Positions 11,311-25,201 of a stretch of DNA of 64,000 bases are shown here, one piece after another. The number at the start of each line of letters is the position of its first letter. Position 1 is the first letter of the stretch. A program made the translations under genes and the position numbers. Source of the stretch: Kudoa neothunni (lineage: Eukaryota; Cnidaria); assembly GCA_964304625.1 (NCBI GenBank), contig OZ199840.1, positions 9,796,001 through 9,860,000 on the forward strand, in the 5' to 3' direction. A model generated the notes under the pieces. That model was not told the DNA's origin. It saw nothing but the letters and a program-made list of their open reading frames with translations, and did no database searches.

Positions 11311-14213
11311 TAGGCCATAAAACCTCCTATTCCTCCGATAAGGTATAATTGCAACAACAACCGACACTATAATTGCTAAACGAAAAAAAATTAAAAAAAC
11401 AACAACTCACATCACATACATTGTTTTTATTGCCTGACTCTATAAAATAATAATTACATACAAAAAATAATTATAAATAAATTTACGTTGATTTACTACC
11501 AGATGCACCTAAAATTAGAGTTATACAATATTTCTAAATATTTAAGAATTGGATTACCTTTATCAATTTCAGCTGTACCAAATACTGTGTTATCCCTGCT
11601 GTAGTATACGGTCAAATGATAGTCGTTTAGATCCTCAACATTTTTCAATCGTAAAAGTCTTACAGCTTGGAAGGGTCGTACAATCACCTCCTCCGTTACT
11701 CATACATTTTTTAACGGTTGGTCTAGCCACGTCGTTTGAATTAATTAACACCCATTTACATTTTGACTCTCCATCTATTCCAACTGGAAGTATGGTCGTT
11801 ATCTGTAATGTTTTATCGTCACGTACTATACTAACAAACATTTTTTTTTGTTAGATCAGTTGGGTCTTCAATTATTGGTTCTAAATTTTTACGTTTTAAT
11901 AATCGTTAATGATATATAATTTTTAATATATATTGTAAAATAATAACTCGGGGTTAGAATGAAATGAGTTTTCTTCAGAACGATCAACAGCTGTAACCAA
12001 AATTTTATATTCTTTCGAAGCGTCGTAACCTTCACTGAATATAATATTGTTACAATATGGTACTTCGGAGCATGATTTGGTATTTTTTTGATGTAGTTTC
12101 TGACGACTGTTCTACCGTACCAGCTCTAGCAATGGAAATTTTTTTCAACATTAATTAATGATCCAGCCAATGGTGGTTGAATTGGTTTTTGCAGGACATG
12201 AATATATTGTATCCCACGATTCTCCATTTTTAACAGTGATTTTAATAAATGGGCATTTTGCGTCATTAAAACGGTGTGGGACAATTTTCCTATCACTTTA
12301 AATCCTCTGTCCAATGCTTCCTTCGTAAAAGTAAGAGTCGAATAAGCTTTCGTATTTATAAAAATAATAGATCATTTAATTATAGTACTCGTTCTAATAT
12401 TTGTGAATATAGTAGAACCATATTCTTCATATGCAACCACTTTAATATCGTAGGTAGTATTGAGTTCGAGGTCAATTAATTTCTTGGACTCCCTACATAA
12501 ACCTCTACAAGGATTACTATCTACACATGTTGCTTCGAAAAATTTGTTCATTCCTGCTATACTGACAAAGTAATCACATGTGGGTTCAGTTGCTTCGGTT
12601 CCGGGATCACCGACAATTGCTTTAACTATGCTAGTTGAATCACCCGCAATAGGTTTTGCAGTATTAAAATTTGTGTCAGTTTTTTTATCTGAAATTATTA
12701 ATTAATTCGAATATTATGATAACTTTAATACTTGTTTGGACGAAAATATATTCCTTAAAATCTACATATTTTTTTTATAGTATTAGTAGTAGTAGTAGTA
12801 GTAATTGCAACTACTATCATTATTGGTCGTCCTTCAGGTAATCCTTGAATAGTGCGAGTAGTATTACAATCATATTTACACCCATCCTTATTTAAACATG
12901 GGGCTATAAATTCATTATTTTTGGTAGTATCTGCAACATAATATTTGATTTCACACCGTTCAAATGTCTTTGTTTCGCCAGATGGCGCCAATAATGGCAC
13001 ATTTTAACTTTACTCCGGTATTTGTCACTGATACTAGAGCATTATCATTTCCAGTTGGTTCGATGATGGCTAAAATATAATTAGATAGTTTATCTAATTA
13101 TTTATACCAAATTTTTTGTATGTAAATCCTTCGAACGATCCATCCTGTTTTTTCCGATAAACTATGGTGTCTTCTTCGTATCAATATTTCTACAATTGGC
13201 TTTGTTGGAGTAAGAGTGAGTTCTACGTCGTTACAGGGGGCGTAGCATTGTTTGTCGTTATTGCCGCATTTTGATGAATAAACAGGTTTAGGATTTGCTA
13301 CATCCGATGCATCTCTGATACTAAAGTGGCATATTTCATTAGGAATTGGGATTCGTAAATTTTAAGTTGTAATTTAGTATTCGCATTGGCAGATTTGTAG
13401 CTAACGTAGAATTGTGGCTTGTAAACGTCTATATTTTCTTTCATATAATAATTTGGCATGTGGTAATAGAAAATAGGATAATCGGAGCATCTCACTTCAA
13501 AATACGGGATTTTTATTCCATATTCAACAGTATTAATATTGATAGTGTCATTAGCTTTACCACAGTCTGCTGCTTTAGGCACATCTTTGTATTTTATTCC
13601 TTTGTAATAAATGGGACAAGCGACAGGTTTGCATGTGATGGCTTCCAATTTTAAAATATTTCCGGATTTGTGGATGGTTTTATGTTTGGATCCACCAACA
13701 AAGCTAAATACTCCTTAATGTTGATAAATAATGTTTAACATACGAATTGCAAGCCCCAAAAACTTTTCCTCCCTTTGGGGAGACTCGACACTTTAACATT
13801 TCCAGCAGATGAATCATCTTTTATATAAATGTATTTTGATCTTGGGGATAGTTTACTGTATTCCAGCTTATTGTTGGCACCAGCACAAGTCCTCACGCAC
13901 ATATTTGTAATGCTAGCCTCATTGCCTTCGCATGTAATGATTTCGCTAAAAATCATTTCCTGTAGCGTTTTTCTTGCATCATGCGACATTTTTTTCGTTG
14001 TCGAATATTGTGTTCCTCTCAGTTCAATATGAACTTTTACTAGTGTTACTTTCGGAATTATCTATTTGATAGAAAACTTCTCTTTCAGCAGAAATGGAAC
14101 TGGTATCATCGGAATAACTAGTATATATAACTAAATGAAATTTACTCAAATCGAACGATGAATTGTATACGCGATAAAATTATGACCAATATTAAGGAGC
14201 CTATTTTCATCAT
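11311..14213 (-). pseudogene. Receptor-like Cys/FN3-module gene, copy B (frame-broken)
   Basis: The full gene layout of the family is present in order: signal-peptide exon near 14213 (MMKIGSLILVIILS), module 1 (about 13989-13740), the exon with the tyrosine-rich block and module 2 (about 13700-13100), module 3 (about 13060-12740), module 4 (about 12690-12390), module 5 (about 12340-11950), module 6 (about 11880-11560), micro-exons and the membrane-helix exon (about 11385-11311). Compared with copy C it carries many single-base insertions, mostly in homopolymer runs, in nearly every exon, so no continuous frame exists. Module 3 holds a run of threonine codons (about 12778-12801) that is longer than in the other copies. 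The sequence is otherwise close to copy C. The insertion-dominated pattern leaves open that some breaks are sequencing errors rather than decay. Confidence 0.8.
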
Positions 14214-16080
14214 AATTGCAAATTGGCCTGAAAATATTAATCTGTTATTCTGTATATATTCACAGATATATATTCAATTATTAAGCTTCTTACTTAAATA
14301 TAAATTAAAAAATGAATGCATTCGGATATTATTAACTATTTATCTATAGTATATATTGTCGGAAAAAATAATAATCAATGTAAAGATTGTCAGTAAAGTA
14401 TTATAATAGCAGTTCCTAACGAAAATTATGAAACTAATTGGATTAAATATGGCATTGGGATTTATTATTAATGTTATATTTATTTAAGATAAAGGTTAAA
14501 ATATTCTATTATTATTTCTTGAGAAGTTTATTTTTATAATGTATAATTATTATATATTCAATTAAATATTACTTATATTATTGTTTTTCCCAATTTATCT
14601 TTTATAACGAAATAGAAAAGCTTTATATTAAAAAATAAAGCATCTTATCAAATTAGTAAAAAACATCAATTTCTTGAGGAAATTCTGGTTTTATGTATGC
14701 TTCTAATCGTTTGTGATTATCATAAAAACTGTCGTAAATTTTTTATTATTGGAATGTATTTACATCTGCAAGAAATTTCTATTTGTCAAATATCGTTCAA
14801 TATGTAAACGATATCTTTATTATTTAAATAAACCTTTCAAATTATTTATGTTTAACTCATCTTTATGTTAATTAAGGAAATAATGCCTAGTCTTTATGTA
14901 AGTCGATCTGCAAGCTGAATTTTGTAACGTATAGAGAATAGTATTATCACTCATTAGTTTTGTTTTATACTATTGTTGATATTATTCGTTTACTTATAAA
15001 TATTTTTCACATCTATCATTAATAATGCTTCATATTTAAAGAAAATGAAGCAACCTTGTGGCATTTGTCTTAATTAATTATAACTGTTGTATAGAGAAGA
15101 ATAATTTCTAATTGTAACATAAAAATTATCTACTACCCCCCCAAACACACAAAATATACTTCTTGAGTCTATTTAAATAATCGATTAAATTCAAACAAAT
15201 GAGGAATTATAGCTTAAATGATATCTATGGATTTTTACAAGTTGATATAATATATTGATTTTCCGTAAGGAAAACTCTGTTCTAATCTTATTCTGGAAAA
15301 ATTAGGTCATTTACGACTATAACATCGGCTTTATCTAAAAAATACATATTAAATTTTTTTTCTTGAAATTAATCTCAAATTTAAATAACCACGAAATTAT
15401 ATTTTTTGTTTTATGTTTAGAAACACTTAATAATTTAAAAAGAAACAGAATTTCTAAAAATTTGAAATACAGAAATTAAAAATTAAATATAATTAATTTA
15501 TATTTAATGATTTTCAAATCGGCATCTATTAAAATATTTCCAGATTATACGTATGCAATACAAACATCTCAAACCCACAAGAACAATTCAAATGACTGTT
15601 TTCCACATAAACCTCACATTAATACTTTTTCGGAATGTTATGTTAGTCAGCTTTAGATTATCTTAGACAGAAATAGAATTATTCGAATATTTGAAGTATA
15701 TTAATGTTGATTTAAAACAAATAAACTTTATAAATTCCCATTTTTTCTAAAAAAATTTAAAGTTTTTTAAAAAATTCTTTAATATTAATGAAATTATTTT
15801 TCACAACAAAATTTGGAACACCAATGAACGTTGTAACGAGAAGATTCAAAACTGAAATAAATTCTTAAAATTATAATTTAAAGGGATTCAATTAATTTTT
15901 GGGCATATATCTAAGATGTTAAATACATAATTTACTTTTTTAATTATCTATTGTAAATATACAAGTTATAGATTGTCAATTTCGTTCCTAATGTGACAAT
16001 AGTATAGATGAGCAATATCATCTAGTCAATAGACAGTTTGAATCAATTGACGTATTATAATTTAGTTTGTTTTTGTTAGT
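14214..16080. repeat. Upstream flank of copy B, homologous to that of copy C
   Basis: No gene is seen. The sequence aligns in order with about 28065-30060 upstream of copy C, with moderate divergence and many indels. Part of it (14667-15215) is also present at 7315-7920. It therefore marks an older duplication than the A/E/F block. The frame at 14158-14349 (+) only overlaps the signal-peptide exon in antisense and is not a gene. Confidence 0.75.
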
Positions 16081-17370
16081 TGCGATTTCTTAGGTACCGG
16101 ATAATCCGATCGTGCTCTGGCTATATCTCAGGTAAAGAATATCTCTAAATTATTTCATCTATTTTATTCATATTTACATATAAAATAATATTTAATTACC
16201 TCAGTTTTTGTAAATTTTAGAAAAATTGGTAGAATAAATTAACAATAATTGAACCATCATTAATTAAACGATAATATATTTTAATTATCGTATATTTTTT
16301 AATATTCCGATAAATAACCAAATTATAAATTATGAAAATATAGATAATTAAAAAAATATCCTTTTTTTTGCTCATATTTCGTATTTTAACAAGAAATATA
16401 ATATATGAAGACTCAAACTAGCGAAGAAGGTATCGTAAAATATAACAGTTATCATATGCAGAAAATAAATTTCATATATGATTCCAGTTTTTAGAGTTTA
16501 TTTATATAATAAACTCTTTTTATGCCTTAATGTTTGTCAAATAACTTTCTCATTGCTTTCCAATTGACTTTAATTTCTTCAATAGAATTGTGAGGTTTAA
16601 TATATTCAACAAAAATAATATGTTAATTCTAACTTTACATATATGTTATTCTATGATATTTTTAGATTTATCACTAATATTCAATTTTTTCCTATGAGAT
16701 TCTAAATCATTTTATGTGTCAATGTTTGTCATTTTTATTGGTGAAATGAATATTAAATCAACAGAAGACTTGTAATTATCATTATCATTATTTGATGCAT
16801 TCATGGTTTTAAGAAATGAAGAAAAGCAAATAGAAATCAACGTATATGTGAGGCATTACAACGGAATACAACTATACTACAGTCATCGCATAAGGGGATA
16901 TAGAATCTGAAAGTGAATTCTCACTTGAATTCTTTTACAAGCCTTTTCGGTTGAATCATACCTATAGCAATGTGGTGGATTAAATTTTTAACGTGCGATC
17001 TGATAAACGCTTACCAAAGAAATTTTGTCACGCGCAAAGTCCTGAAAAATGCAGACGAAAAAATTCAAAATACTTCCATAAGCGTATTCAAAGATATAGC
17101 AACACAATACAAAGTCACGTTTAAAATTAACGCGTTCTTCTAATCAGGATTTGAGGTTACTTTAAGAATTGGGGTCAAATTGACCATGGAATTGGATCGT
17201 AATAGCAATAAGACGATAGCAAACGGACATTTTACAAAATGTATTTCTTGGAAAATTTGCATATGCAAGCTTAGCATTGATCAGCAATACGATTTCAGAA
17301 CAGGTACGTATTTTCTAACACCCAAGTATGTTAAACAGGAAAAATAGCTATACCTACCATTTTATGTTTG
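16081..17370. other. Unassigned AT-rich stretch
   Basis: I see no gene. A short imperfect palindrome near 17173-17190 (GGGGTCAAATTGACC) resembles the inner palindrome of the local piggyBac ends but has no CCCT end beside it. The right third (16960-17370) may include more of the decayed Helitron fragment that follows, but no motif could be read. Confidence 0.4.
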
Positions 17371-17811
17371 TTTTAGAAATCCATCCAACTTCTGATCCTA
17401 TTACAATGCTAGATACTGACAGCATTCTTAAGAAGAAAATAGAGGTTGATATAACACCCCAAGTCACGATTAATGGTCTCCATAAAATTGGATCAGCAGC
17501 ATGAAGTATTAGATATTTTTTTTGTGATATTAACACAGCACACTTCGAACAGTAAACGAAGCATATAAATCGCATGACCTACTGTTACATCCAAAAATAA
17601 ATGTCGGGGATGGAGTTTGTTATTAATTTCACACTCCAAAAAATGGCAAACAAAAGTGTTTCATGTAAAGTTTCTACTCTTATCGCTTAATGATAATAGA
17701 ATAACTTTTGAACATACTGCAAAGAATTGGAATAATGTTCCACATAATATTGTAGATATATTCCCAAAAATAGAATCAGAGACATTGTTTCATATAAATA
17801 AATTTGAATGA
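17371..17811 (+). mobile_element. Fragment of a second Helitron, + strand
   Basis: Translated in several frames on the + strand this matches the N-terminal Helitron region also found in the - strand Helitron next to it. VNEAYKSHDLLLHPKINVGD corresponds to the HRSYDVLRYPLINVYGQDG segment of the other copy. NIVDIFPKIESETLFHINK corresponds to YAVDMLATMESETLVHQNQ. Frames change at least twice and the helicase part is absent, so it is a truncated relic. It faces the neighbouring Helitron, and their truncated ends nearly touch. Confidence 0.6.
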
Positions 17812-17939
17812 AATTTATATAAATATTGAATTTAAATAGGCGAGTAAGATCCATAAAGATAAGAAAATGATAGCATAATCAATTACTGTAATACCTCCTT
17901 ATAAACTGTATTTTTGGTCAGACCATTTGGAGAAAAAGA

Positions 17940-20900
17940 GTATAAATTGTGTTTGCAACTTACCCTGGAGAAGACGACATACAACTGCCAATGAGAAAAA
18001 CACGGTTCCTCTTAATATAAACCAGCAACTTTGAAGATTTGTCACTGGGCCTTATTTATGGATATTACAAGATATGATTTGATGGGAAATTGCAGTCTTT
18101 TAAAATTAAAGGCGGTGTCTGAACGAATAATCGGAATATATACATCTTCCCCTCTGGCACAGCCTGTTACGATAACGGCCTAAATAAGATAAGACATTAA
18201 CGTCTTTACCACTAATCGGGTGCTGTTATACAACCTTGGTGAATCCAAATTTCTTAGCAATATAATTGGAGTGTCTACCTTTAGGAGAAGTTTGTGTGAA
18301 GGAACCCTCGATAGCTCTAAAGTCGAGACTCTAGACCGTTGAGGAATTCAACGGGAAATTAATACATTGATTTTTGTCCACAATGGTGTCATATGATTTA
18401 TACTCTGTAGAGTCGCCTGGAATAAGATGGATCAATCTATCATTGATTTTGTTTACGGATTGGTTTGTGGGGGTTAAGATAGCTCGTTCTGACAGTCAAT
18501 TAGAGTTGTAAAATTTTTGTTGTATTTCTGGAAAAACACGGTTTATCTAATCATCCATGGACGAAATCAAGTTTGCCAGGGAACATAGAGGTATGCATCC
18601 ATTGTGCCCAATCGTAAGTTGATCATTACCTATCCGTGGTATTTCTGAAGCGAATTGATTGGTTCCTTCTTTCTTTGCTGAGTTGCGCTCTCATATTGGT
18701 GATGGGATGGTGGGTTTTAACTCTCGCCCATAAGGAAGAGAACTTTAGGGAATATTTTACTTCGTCATATCTTGTATCTCTGGGTATTACATGTAAAGTT
18801 TGGCGAAAATTGCCGGACAAAACCATTTTGATTCCGCCATATGGAATGTTTTTGTCTGTTTTATCCCTTATCGTTCTATCTAAAGCTTTGAAAACCACTC
18901 TGTTTGTCATTGTGCATTCATCCCATATGATGGCCGTACATCTAGCCAACAATTTAGACAAACCTGTCCCCTGCTGATTGCACATACGACGGTTTCATCA
19001 TCCTTAATCGCGATTGGCAACTTAAATGTACTATGGGCGACCCTACCTCCTGGAAACAATTTGGCTGCAATGTCCTAAGATGCAATAGCGAGTACAATTT
19101 TAGATCCCTTCTTAATTCGACCAATAAAATAGTTGTCACAAATGTCTTATCTATACCACTAGGTGCATCAAGAAAAAAAACGTTACAATTACCTATATTG
19201 TTATAAATACGTATCAACACTGTTTCGAATGCAAATCTTTGGTCAGGCGTCAGTTTCGGCTTGTTTATTTCTATAAAATCAGATAATTCTTCAGTGTCGT
19301 AGGCTAACTCTCTTTGGACTTCGTTTGAAAGAGGGACGCCAAATGTTCCATCCAAAGGAAGAAATCTGTGTGAATTTAACATTCCTCCGCTCATTTGAAT
19401 TAAAGTTCTTTTTGTGTCAATTAGGGCATGTTAAAAATCTCAGAATTGAAAACCTAGTTTGACATTAAACTGTTTTGTTGCAGTTGATATCAGTAATCTT
19501 CCGACATATCTTCTTTAAAAAGTAACCAATGTTTGTGAGGCTGGCGCGTTTCGCAACTTTTGATCAACAGTGCGAATAATATTCGTAATTGACGTGGACT
19601 GTTTATAAGAGCCGCTTCTCTTAATGTACATTCCCAGTGGTCGTCTCCCTCCATCTAACCATTTTTAATGCACGCTTAAAGTTATGTTGGGTATAGCTGA
19701 CCGTTAACCTTCTTAAGATCGTCAAAACTTTTAGGTCCCTTTACACAATGGAGCAACATCCTCAAATAAAAACATTCTTGATGTGCAGGGTGTACACTGT
19801 AAACTCTTCTTATTGTAGAGTCAAATCGTATGACTGGATGGCCTTTAACTGGACATCCTCTTTTTCTCCGACGCCAACTATTATCATTCCATACGTAATA
19901 AGATGGGACTTGATGGTAGAGGAGACTTTGAGCGAATTCGTCATTCTGGCATAACTTGAAAAAAGCGGTTAATGGCGTATCCCTTTGATTTAGTAACCGA
20001 TTCAACAAAGTTTCGTCGATGAAATGAATACGCCGACCGTTCTCCAAATGGACGCTTAAATGCTCTATGGTTGGAAGATGATTATGAATATTGAAGCCTA
20101 ATAACCTCCAAAATCCTTCGTTACTGCTTATGTAAAGACCAGCCATATAATTTGAAACTTTAACCAAACGATCTCTTTGATTAACAACAAACATGGCGGC
20201 AACAGAACCTTTGTTTACACACTTGCACATATATTTAGTGGACTTGACTGAATGGCAATACATTACATAAATATAGGAATTGAAAATCTTCGTCAACAAA
20301 GGACAATAGAGAACAATCCAACTATTATCTATGATGACTTCCCCACCGTTGTTCAGATGGATTGACACCTGAAAACCCCCATCTTCAGCTTCAGGTCGTC
20401 TTATTTTGTAAACAGAATATCTATCAGTGTCTGTCTGGGAGAGTTTTTGGTGTATTTTCTCTGATCAATCATGCACGGGCTTTCTGGATTCGACGCACCA
20501 CAGGGACTATGTACCATAGTTGTTTTTACAATCTGGAAAAATACTGGATGTACACCTGGGTCTAGTAATTCGCTCAATATGAATTGGTCGATATCATTGG
20601 AACACAGTTTCTGTTTCATCCAGACCAATATATGAGCGTGTGGCAACCCCATTTCTGCCACTCAATAGTATACATAACACTAAAATTCACCAAAAATCTT
20701 CAATACATAAATTCAATTCATCAAAATTTTAATTACAAGTTGAATACTCTGGCAAATATATCTGGTCTGTCTTTAGGTGCTTGGCCATGAAATAACTCTT
20801 CATTAATTTCGCTCCAAAATGGATTTCATGTGAATGTTAGAAATAGATCTGACCCTCCAAAACATCGAACGTAGATCGTGGCATTCTGCATCTTCACGGT

Positions 20901-22240
20901 CATATAGCGTGATGAAACTACAAAAGTCGATGGCAAAATATACAACCGTCCCCGCCCATTTATTTCACCGTCGCTACGATTGCAATTCATTAAATTGATA
21001 TAAGATTCAACATGAAATTCAAATTGTTTGGTTCTGATGAACCAAAGTCTCTGATTCCATCGTCGCAAGCATATCTACAGCATATTGTTGGAATAATGTC
21101 CAAAACTGATGAAGCATGTTAAAACTATTTTCCCTTACCATAAAATGAAAAGAATAAAAATCCTTACATGAAACACTTTTGTTTGTGCCAATCTATGGAA
21201 TATGAAAATAGTAACCATCTTGACCATAAACATTAATTAGTGGATATCGCAATACATCATACGATCTGTGTGTTTCGCTTATTCTTTGAAGTCTGTTGTC
21301 CTTACTGCTCGAAACAATTTCCCTCCTAGATTGCTGCTCATCCGATATTACGATAGCCATCTCATTGTAAGTTGGGGTGTTGTATCTTCTCTCATGTTCT
21401 CCCTGTGGACGCTCATCAGCGTTTATAATTATATTAAAATTAGAGGATGGGTACATTTCTAAAACATACTTAAAACTGTGGATGTAGTTATTGTGACTGT
21501 GTAACATATCTTGAAGCGCTAAAATAATATCATACCTAAGCTGGGGGTACATGTTGGATCGACTTTGAGCTTACAAATCCATGTCTTGTATGAAATATAT
21601 TTGCAAGAATTTCGGTTGCTTATTTTCAGAAGGCGATATCGATCCAATTCGATGACAAACTTGACTGTGAACCTTAAAAATAAGCATGAATCCGTCCCTA
21701 CTATTTACGTTCACTCCAAATGATGTTATCTGGAAAGCACAGTTGTATCTTTAGATATTTTGTAGGAAGTGTCTGTAGAATATGAGGAGGAACAGGTAGT
21801 GCGTCCAAAATAACCTTACCGCCGGCACAACACATATCCGCGAATTCGTTTATTCACTTCTTAGAACGGCATTTTGGGAAAATTTTCGACATTTTCCAAA
21901 TTGTGATATTCTTTTCATTTCCATAGTTGTAGCAGAGGTCGTAATGTAAAGCGACCATATTCCAAGTATCATCAGACATACTTCGCGATTGTTGACCGAA
22001 TAGAACAGGAGTGTAGGAAAATTCAGGTACAAATTTACTGCCTGATCATGTGCTGTGCTTATTTATAGGTGACACTGCAGGACTCTGTTGAGTCGCCTCA
22101 CCTACACGTCGATTTCTATTGCTTACACTATTTGTTTCTCGTATTCGTTCTCTTTGCTCGTCGGTTTCTCGTGAAAGGCGTAAACGTCGGCAATTCCGTC
22201 GTAATTGTTGGTGTGTATAGTCAAAAATAAGAATAGCTCT
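17940..22240 (-). mobile_element. Helitron with decayed Rep-helicase gene
   Basis: The pieces follow the canonical RepHel order on the - strand. A basic N-terminal repeat (RLSRETDEQRERIRE) lies near 22130-22190. The Helitron-like N domain spans 21850-20826 and includes RSYDVLRYPLINVYGQDG. The HUH nickase motif GLPHAHILVW lies near 20620-20650. The Rep tyrosine motif KYMCKCVNKG lies near 20207-20236, with the second tyrosine of the usual pair replaced by cysteine. A Pif1-type helicase follows, with a degenerate Walker A (DAPSGIDKT, about 19140-19168), Walker B-like IIWDEC (about 18917-18935), LIHLIPGDSTEYKSYDTIVD (about 18375-18450) and SHWQLYVVFSRV (about 17955-18000). Stops and frame changes separate the parts, so it is inactive. 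The terminal TC/CTRR ends were not located. No OTU or endonuclease domain was seen. Confidence 0.85.
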
Positions 22241-22825
22241 GTAAACAATTAGGGATACGATCGAATGGTATTGTTTACTTTCCTACACCTTATTCACAAA
22301 CAAATGTTTTGAGGGAGAAAAGAAGAAACTTCCAATGCATAATACTAGAGTACCAGACGCAAAACGTTTATATTAATCTGATTTGATGCAGATGGTTTTA
22401 TACGAAATAATAGAGTCAATGAAATTAATCGATCGATAAAAAAATTATTGGATTATGACATTCAAACGCTTTTCAAATTTTCAATTTACTTGATTTCATT
22501 TAATAATAATTTTAATGTGTTTGTTTATTGTGTAAATTTGTTTTCAATATAACATCTATACACAGATTTATATTCCATAACCTACGCCCAGGTTGCTCTA
22601 ATCCTCTAGGTCACCTGAAGGTAGATTTAGATGAAAACATAAAACACTACAAAATACAACTAAAAATTGTTCTATTCTTTTTAAATTTTAATCATCTCTA
22701 TTCGAACGTGAACCTTACAATTCCTAATAGATTAAGCTTTAAACAGTCCTATAACTTTTTTGAAATTCACCATTTCTTAGAACACACAATTTTCGGGAAA
22801 TTCCGAAGTTTGTACTATATATATA
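22241..22825. other. Unassigned stretch right of the Helitron
   Basis: It is AT-rich with no recognisable gene. It may contain the Helitron 5' terminus (the element reads right to left), but I could not fix a boundary. A 108-codon frame on the + strand (22528-22854) has no motif and runs into low-complexity TA repeats. Confidence 0.4.
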
Positions 22826-23535
22826 TATATCTAGCTCTCTATCTATATAAATGAAGTAGTAACGTCCGTGTGTGTACGTATTTTTCATTCTTTATAGAGA
22901 GACATATCGCTCCATTTGAGCAAAAATATGGAAAGGTAAATTTTCTTTTAACACATAAAAATACTTAAAAAATTATAAAAGGTTTGCATCCTACAAAATG
23001 ACTAAAAACATTTTCACGTGGTATGATTGGTTTGATTTAAGGGTTTATGCAAACATATCGGTCATTTCATTAAGATTATAAAAAGTTAATTTAAAATGTA
23101 CCATAGCGTTTATTTCATAATTTTAAAAAGTAACTTAGTAATTGAATCAGTTCAAATAAGGAAGGTAATATTAGGTTATGTAACTAAACTTTAATATGAA
23201 ATTTATTTGTTGGTGTTTAACAACATTAATCCTTTTCAAATGATATGATTTAGAGATTACTGTGAACAGCAAGGAGAAAACCGATTTTTAAGGAGCTCTA
23301 AAGAGGAAATTTTAAACACTCATTAGTGTTTATTCATTGTAAAAATATTAAATAAGGTTCATGCGTCCAATTAGTTAAATAAATCATCCGTTAATTTGGT
23401 AATCTTTGTACTATTTATCTAAATACTCTTAATTTATTTTGAACATTAAACGATCTTGGCTAACTCATTGCGTTAGTTTACTTGGCTGGGAAAGGAAGCC
23501 CACGCGAAGGGGGTCTTTTACGCTATTTTAACACA
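22826..23535 (+). mobile_element. Possible non-autonomous Helentron-like element
   Basis: It starts with a TATATA/CTATCTATATAAA run followed by GTAACGTCCGTGTGTGTACG, and ends near CCCACGCGAAGGGGG. This pairing of a TATATA-plus-GTCYGTGTGTG head with a GC-rich tail is typical of non-autonomous Helentron-like elements in animals. No coding is present. The boundaries are approximate and the call rests on the look of the ends only. Confidence 0.35.
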
Positions 23536-23680
23536 TATATATAATTATTTTTTTATAAAAATAGAATCTATTCATTTTCTAAAAATTTTAAATATTTGAT
23601 AACACTACATCACAATTAATATTGAAATAAAATTAACAAGTATTAAGAAGATAATTAAATTGAACTAAAAGCGATGTTAA

Positions 23681-25038
23681 CCCTCCTTGTCTGAAGCGGG
23701 TCCCATTGCGGACCCCAATTTCATTATTTTTCACGTTACTCTGAAATGAACTGCTGATTTCTTAACTGTTCCAGTAGAGCCGCTTTATGATTAGAAAGTT
23801 TGCATACAAATTATAATTTATTTTCTAATTTAAAAACACGCCTCAGGCATTATATTTATTCATAATCCGATTATTTATTCCTACAGAATCTCAAGAAAAA
23901 TGGTCCATTGTATACATATTAACTTATTTCACTTATTTATATTTATAAATTTATTTAATTGATTTTAAAGCCATATAGACGTAAGGTTTCTATATACTTC
24001 GACTTAATAAGGGATTAGAGAGGATTAATCTGTACCGCACTTCTTGGTTGGTAGGCTCTTTTTTATCTAAAGAATCTCTCTTTACCAACAATAAACTAAT
24101 CCATGATTCATTATATGAAATATAACTATTAGAACCTTTGTGTATAGATTGAGGATTCCGTAATATTTTTTCGGTGAAATATAAATTGATAAGTATAAAG
24201 TATTTGGAAAATAATTGTTCTATTGCAAATTTATTAAAATAATCAATAGGACCTTTCAATAATTTTTAAAAATAGTCAGAAATAATGGCTATTACTGTTT
24301 ATATTGAGTATATAATTGAAGTTAAAGCATTGTGTGTTTATTAATTATTGATGTTGACATGTATGTGCTACGAATTATTCGTATACAAGCGTTAAACCTA
24401 TGTTCCAGAAGTTTGCAAATATGGATAACAAAATATTTCAACAACTTAGATTCTTTCAAAATAAATTCTAAAATGTAATCTTACTGACTCTTAAATATGC
24501 AAATAAATTTTAGGAAAGTTCGTAAAAATGTAAATAAATTACTAAGCAATACACATTTCATAATTTTGTTATTATACTTTTGATAGAATTAAAACGATAT
24601 GAAATTTTCAAACACTGCTTTTCATGAAAACTCAGAGTAAAGTGCATGCACGACTACATTTTCTACTTCCTAAACAGTCTGATAATTTTTACAGAACGGC
24701 TCATAGTTGGGCCTATGTTTGATCATCATCTATTAATTTTTATGGAACCTAATCGGATAAATTAGATATTTATTTCATTTAGACATCTTCGAAGCATTTA
24801 GTGCTTAAATTTATGCGCTGATTTCACTACATTTGCCCGACTCAATAAATTCATCTTAGCTCATATCTGCATTTCAAGCTACTGGATAGAGTTAGATTTT
24901 TTTTATACTTATAAATGCCTTTGAATAACATCATGTTAGTTTCGTAATAATTGATGGCGCTTAAGACCGACTTAAAAGGGGGTCCCCAATGGACCCGTAG
25001 GCACACGCGTAAATTTTTCGCACGCAATGCAGGTAGGG
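23681..25038. mobile_element. Non-autonomous piggyBac-type element
   Basis: The left end is TTAA followed by CCCTCC, and the right end is GTAGGG followed by TTAC (a one-base change from TTAA). Both ends carry an imperfect inner palindrome: CGGGTCCCATTGCGGACCCC on the left and GGGGTCCCCAATGGACCCG on the right. The 1.36-kb interior has no transposase motifs. An 89-codon - strand frame (23990-24259) is unrecognised and probably not a gene. The element lies about 160 bp downstream of the stop codon of receptor gene C. Confidence 0.65.
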
Positions 25039-25201
25039 TTACTTAATATGTTTAAACTGAAATTAAATAATTATACTTCAAATTAATTTTAATAGAAATA
25101 TTGGATGAAATAAATAATTATAAAATATTTAAATGGGTTATGAATCATGATAAACAATATTATTCATTATCTACTACAAAAAAGAATATTTGTATCATTC
25201 T

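Noticed and set aside
23990-24259. 89-codon frame inside the piggyBac-type element
   Set aside because: It has no recognisable motif and an AT-rich composition, and does not resemble a transposase.
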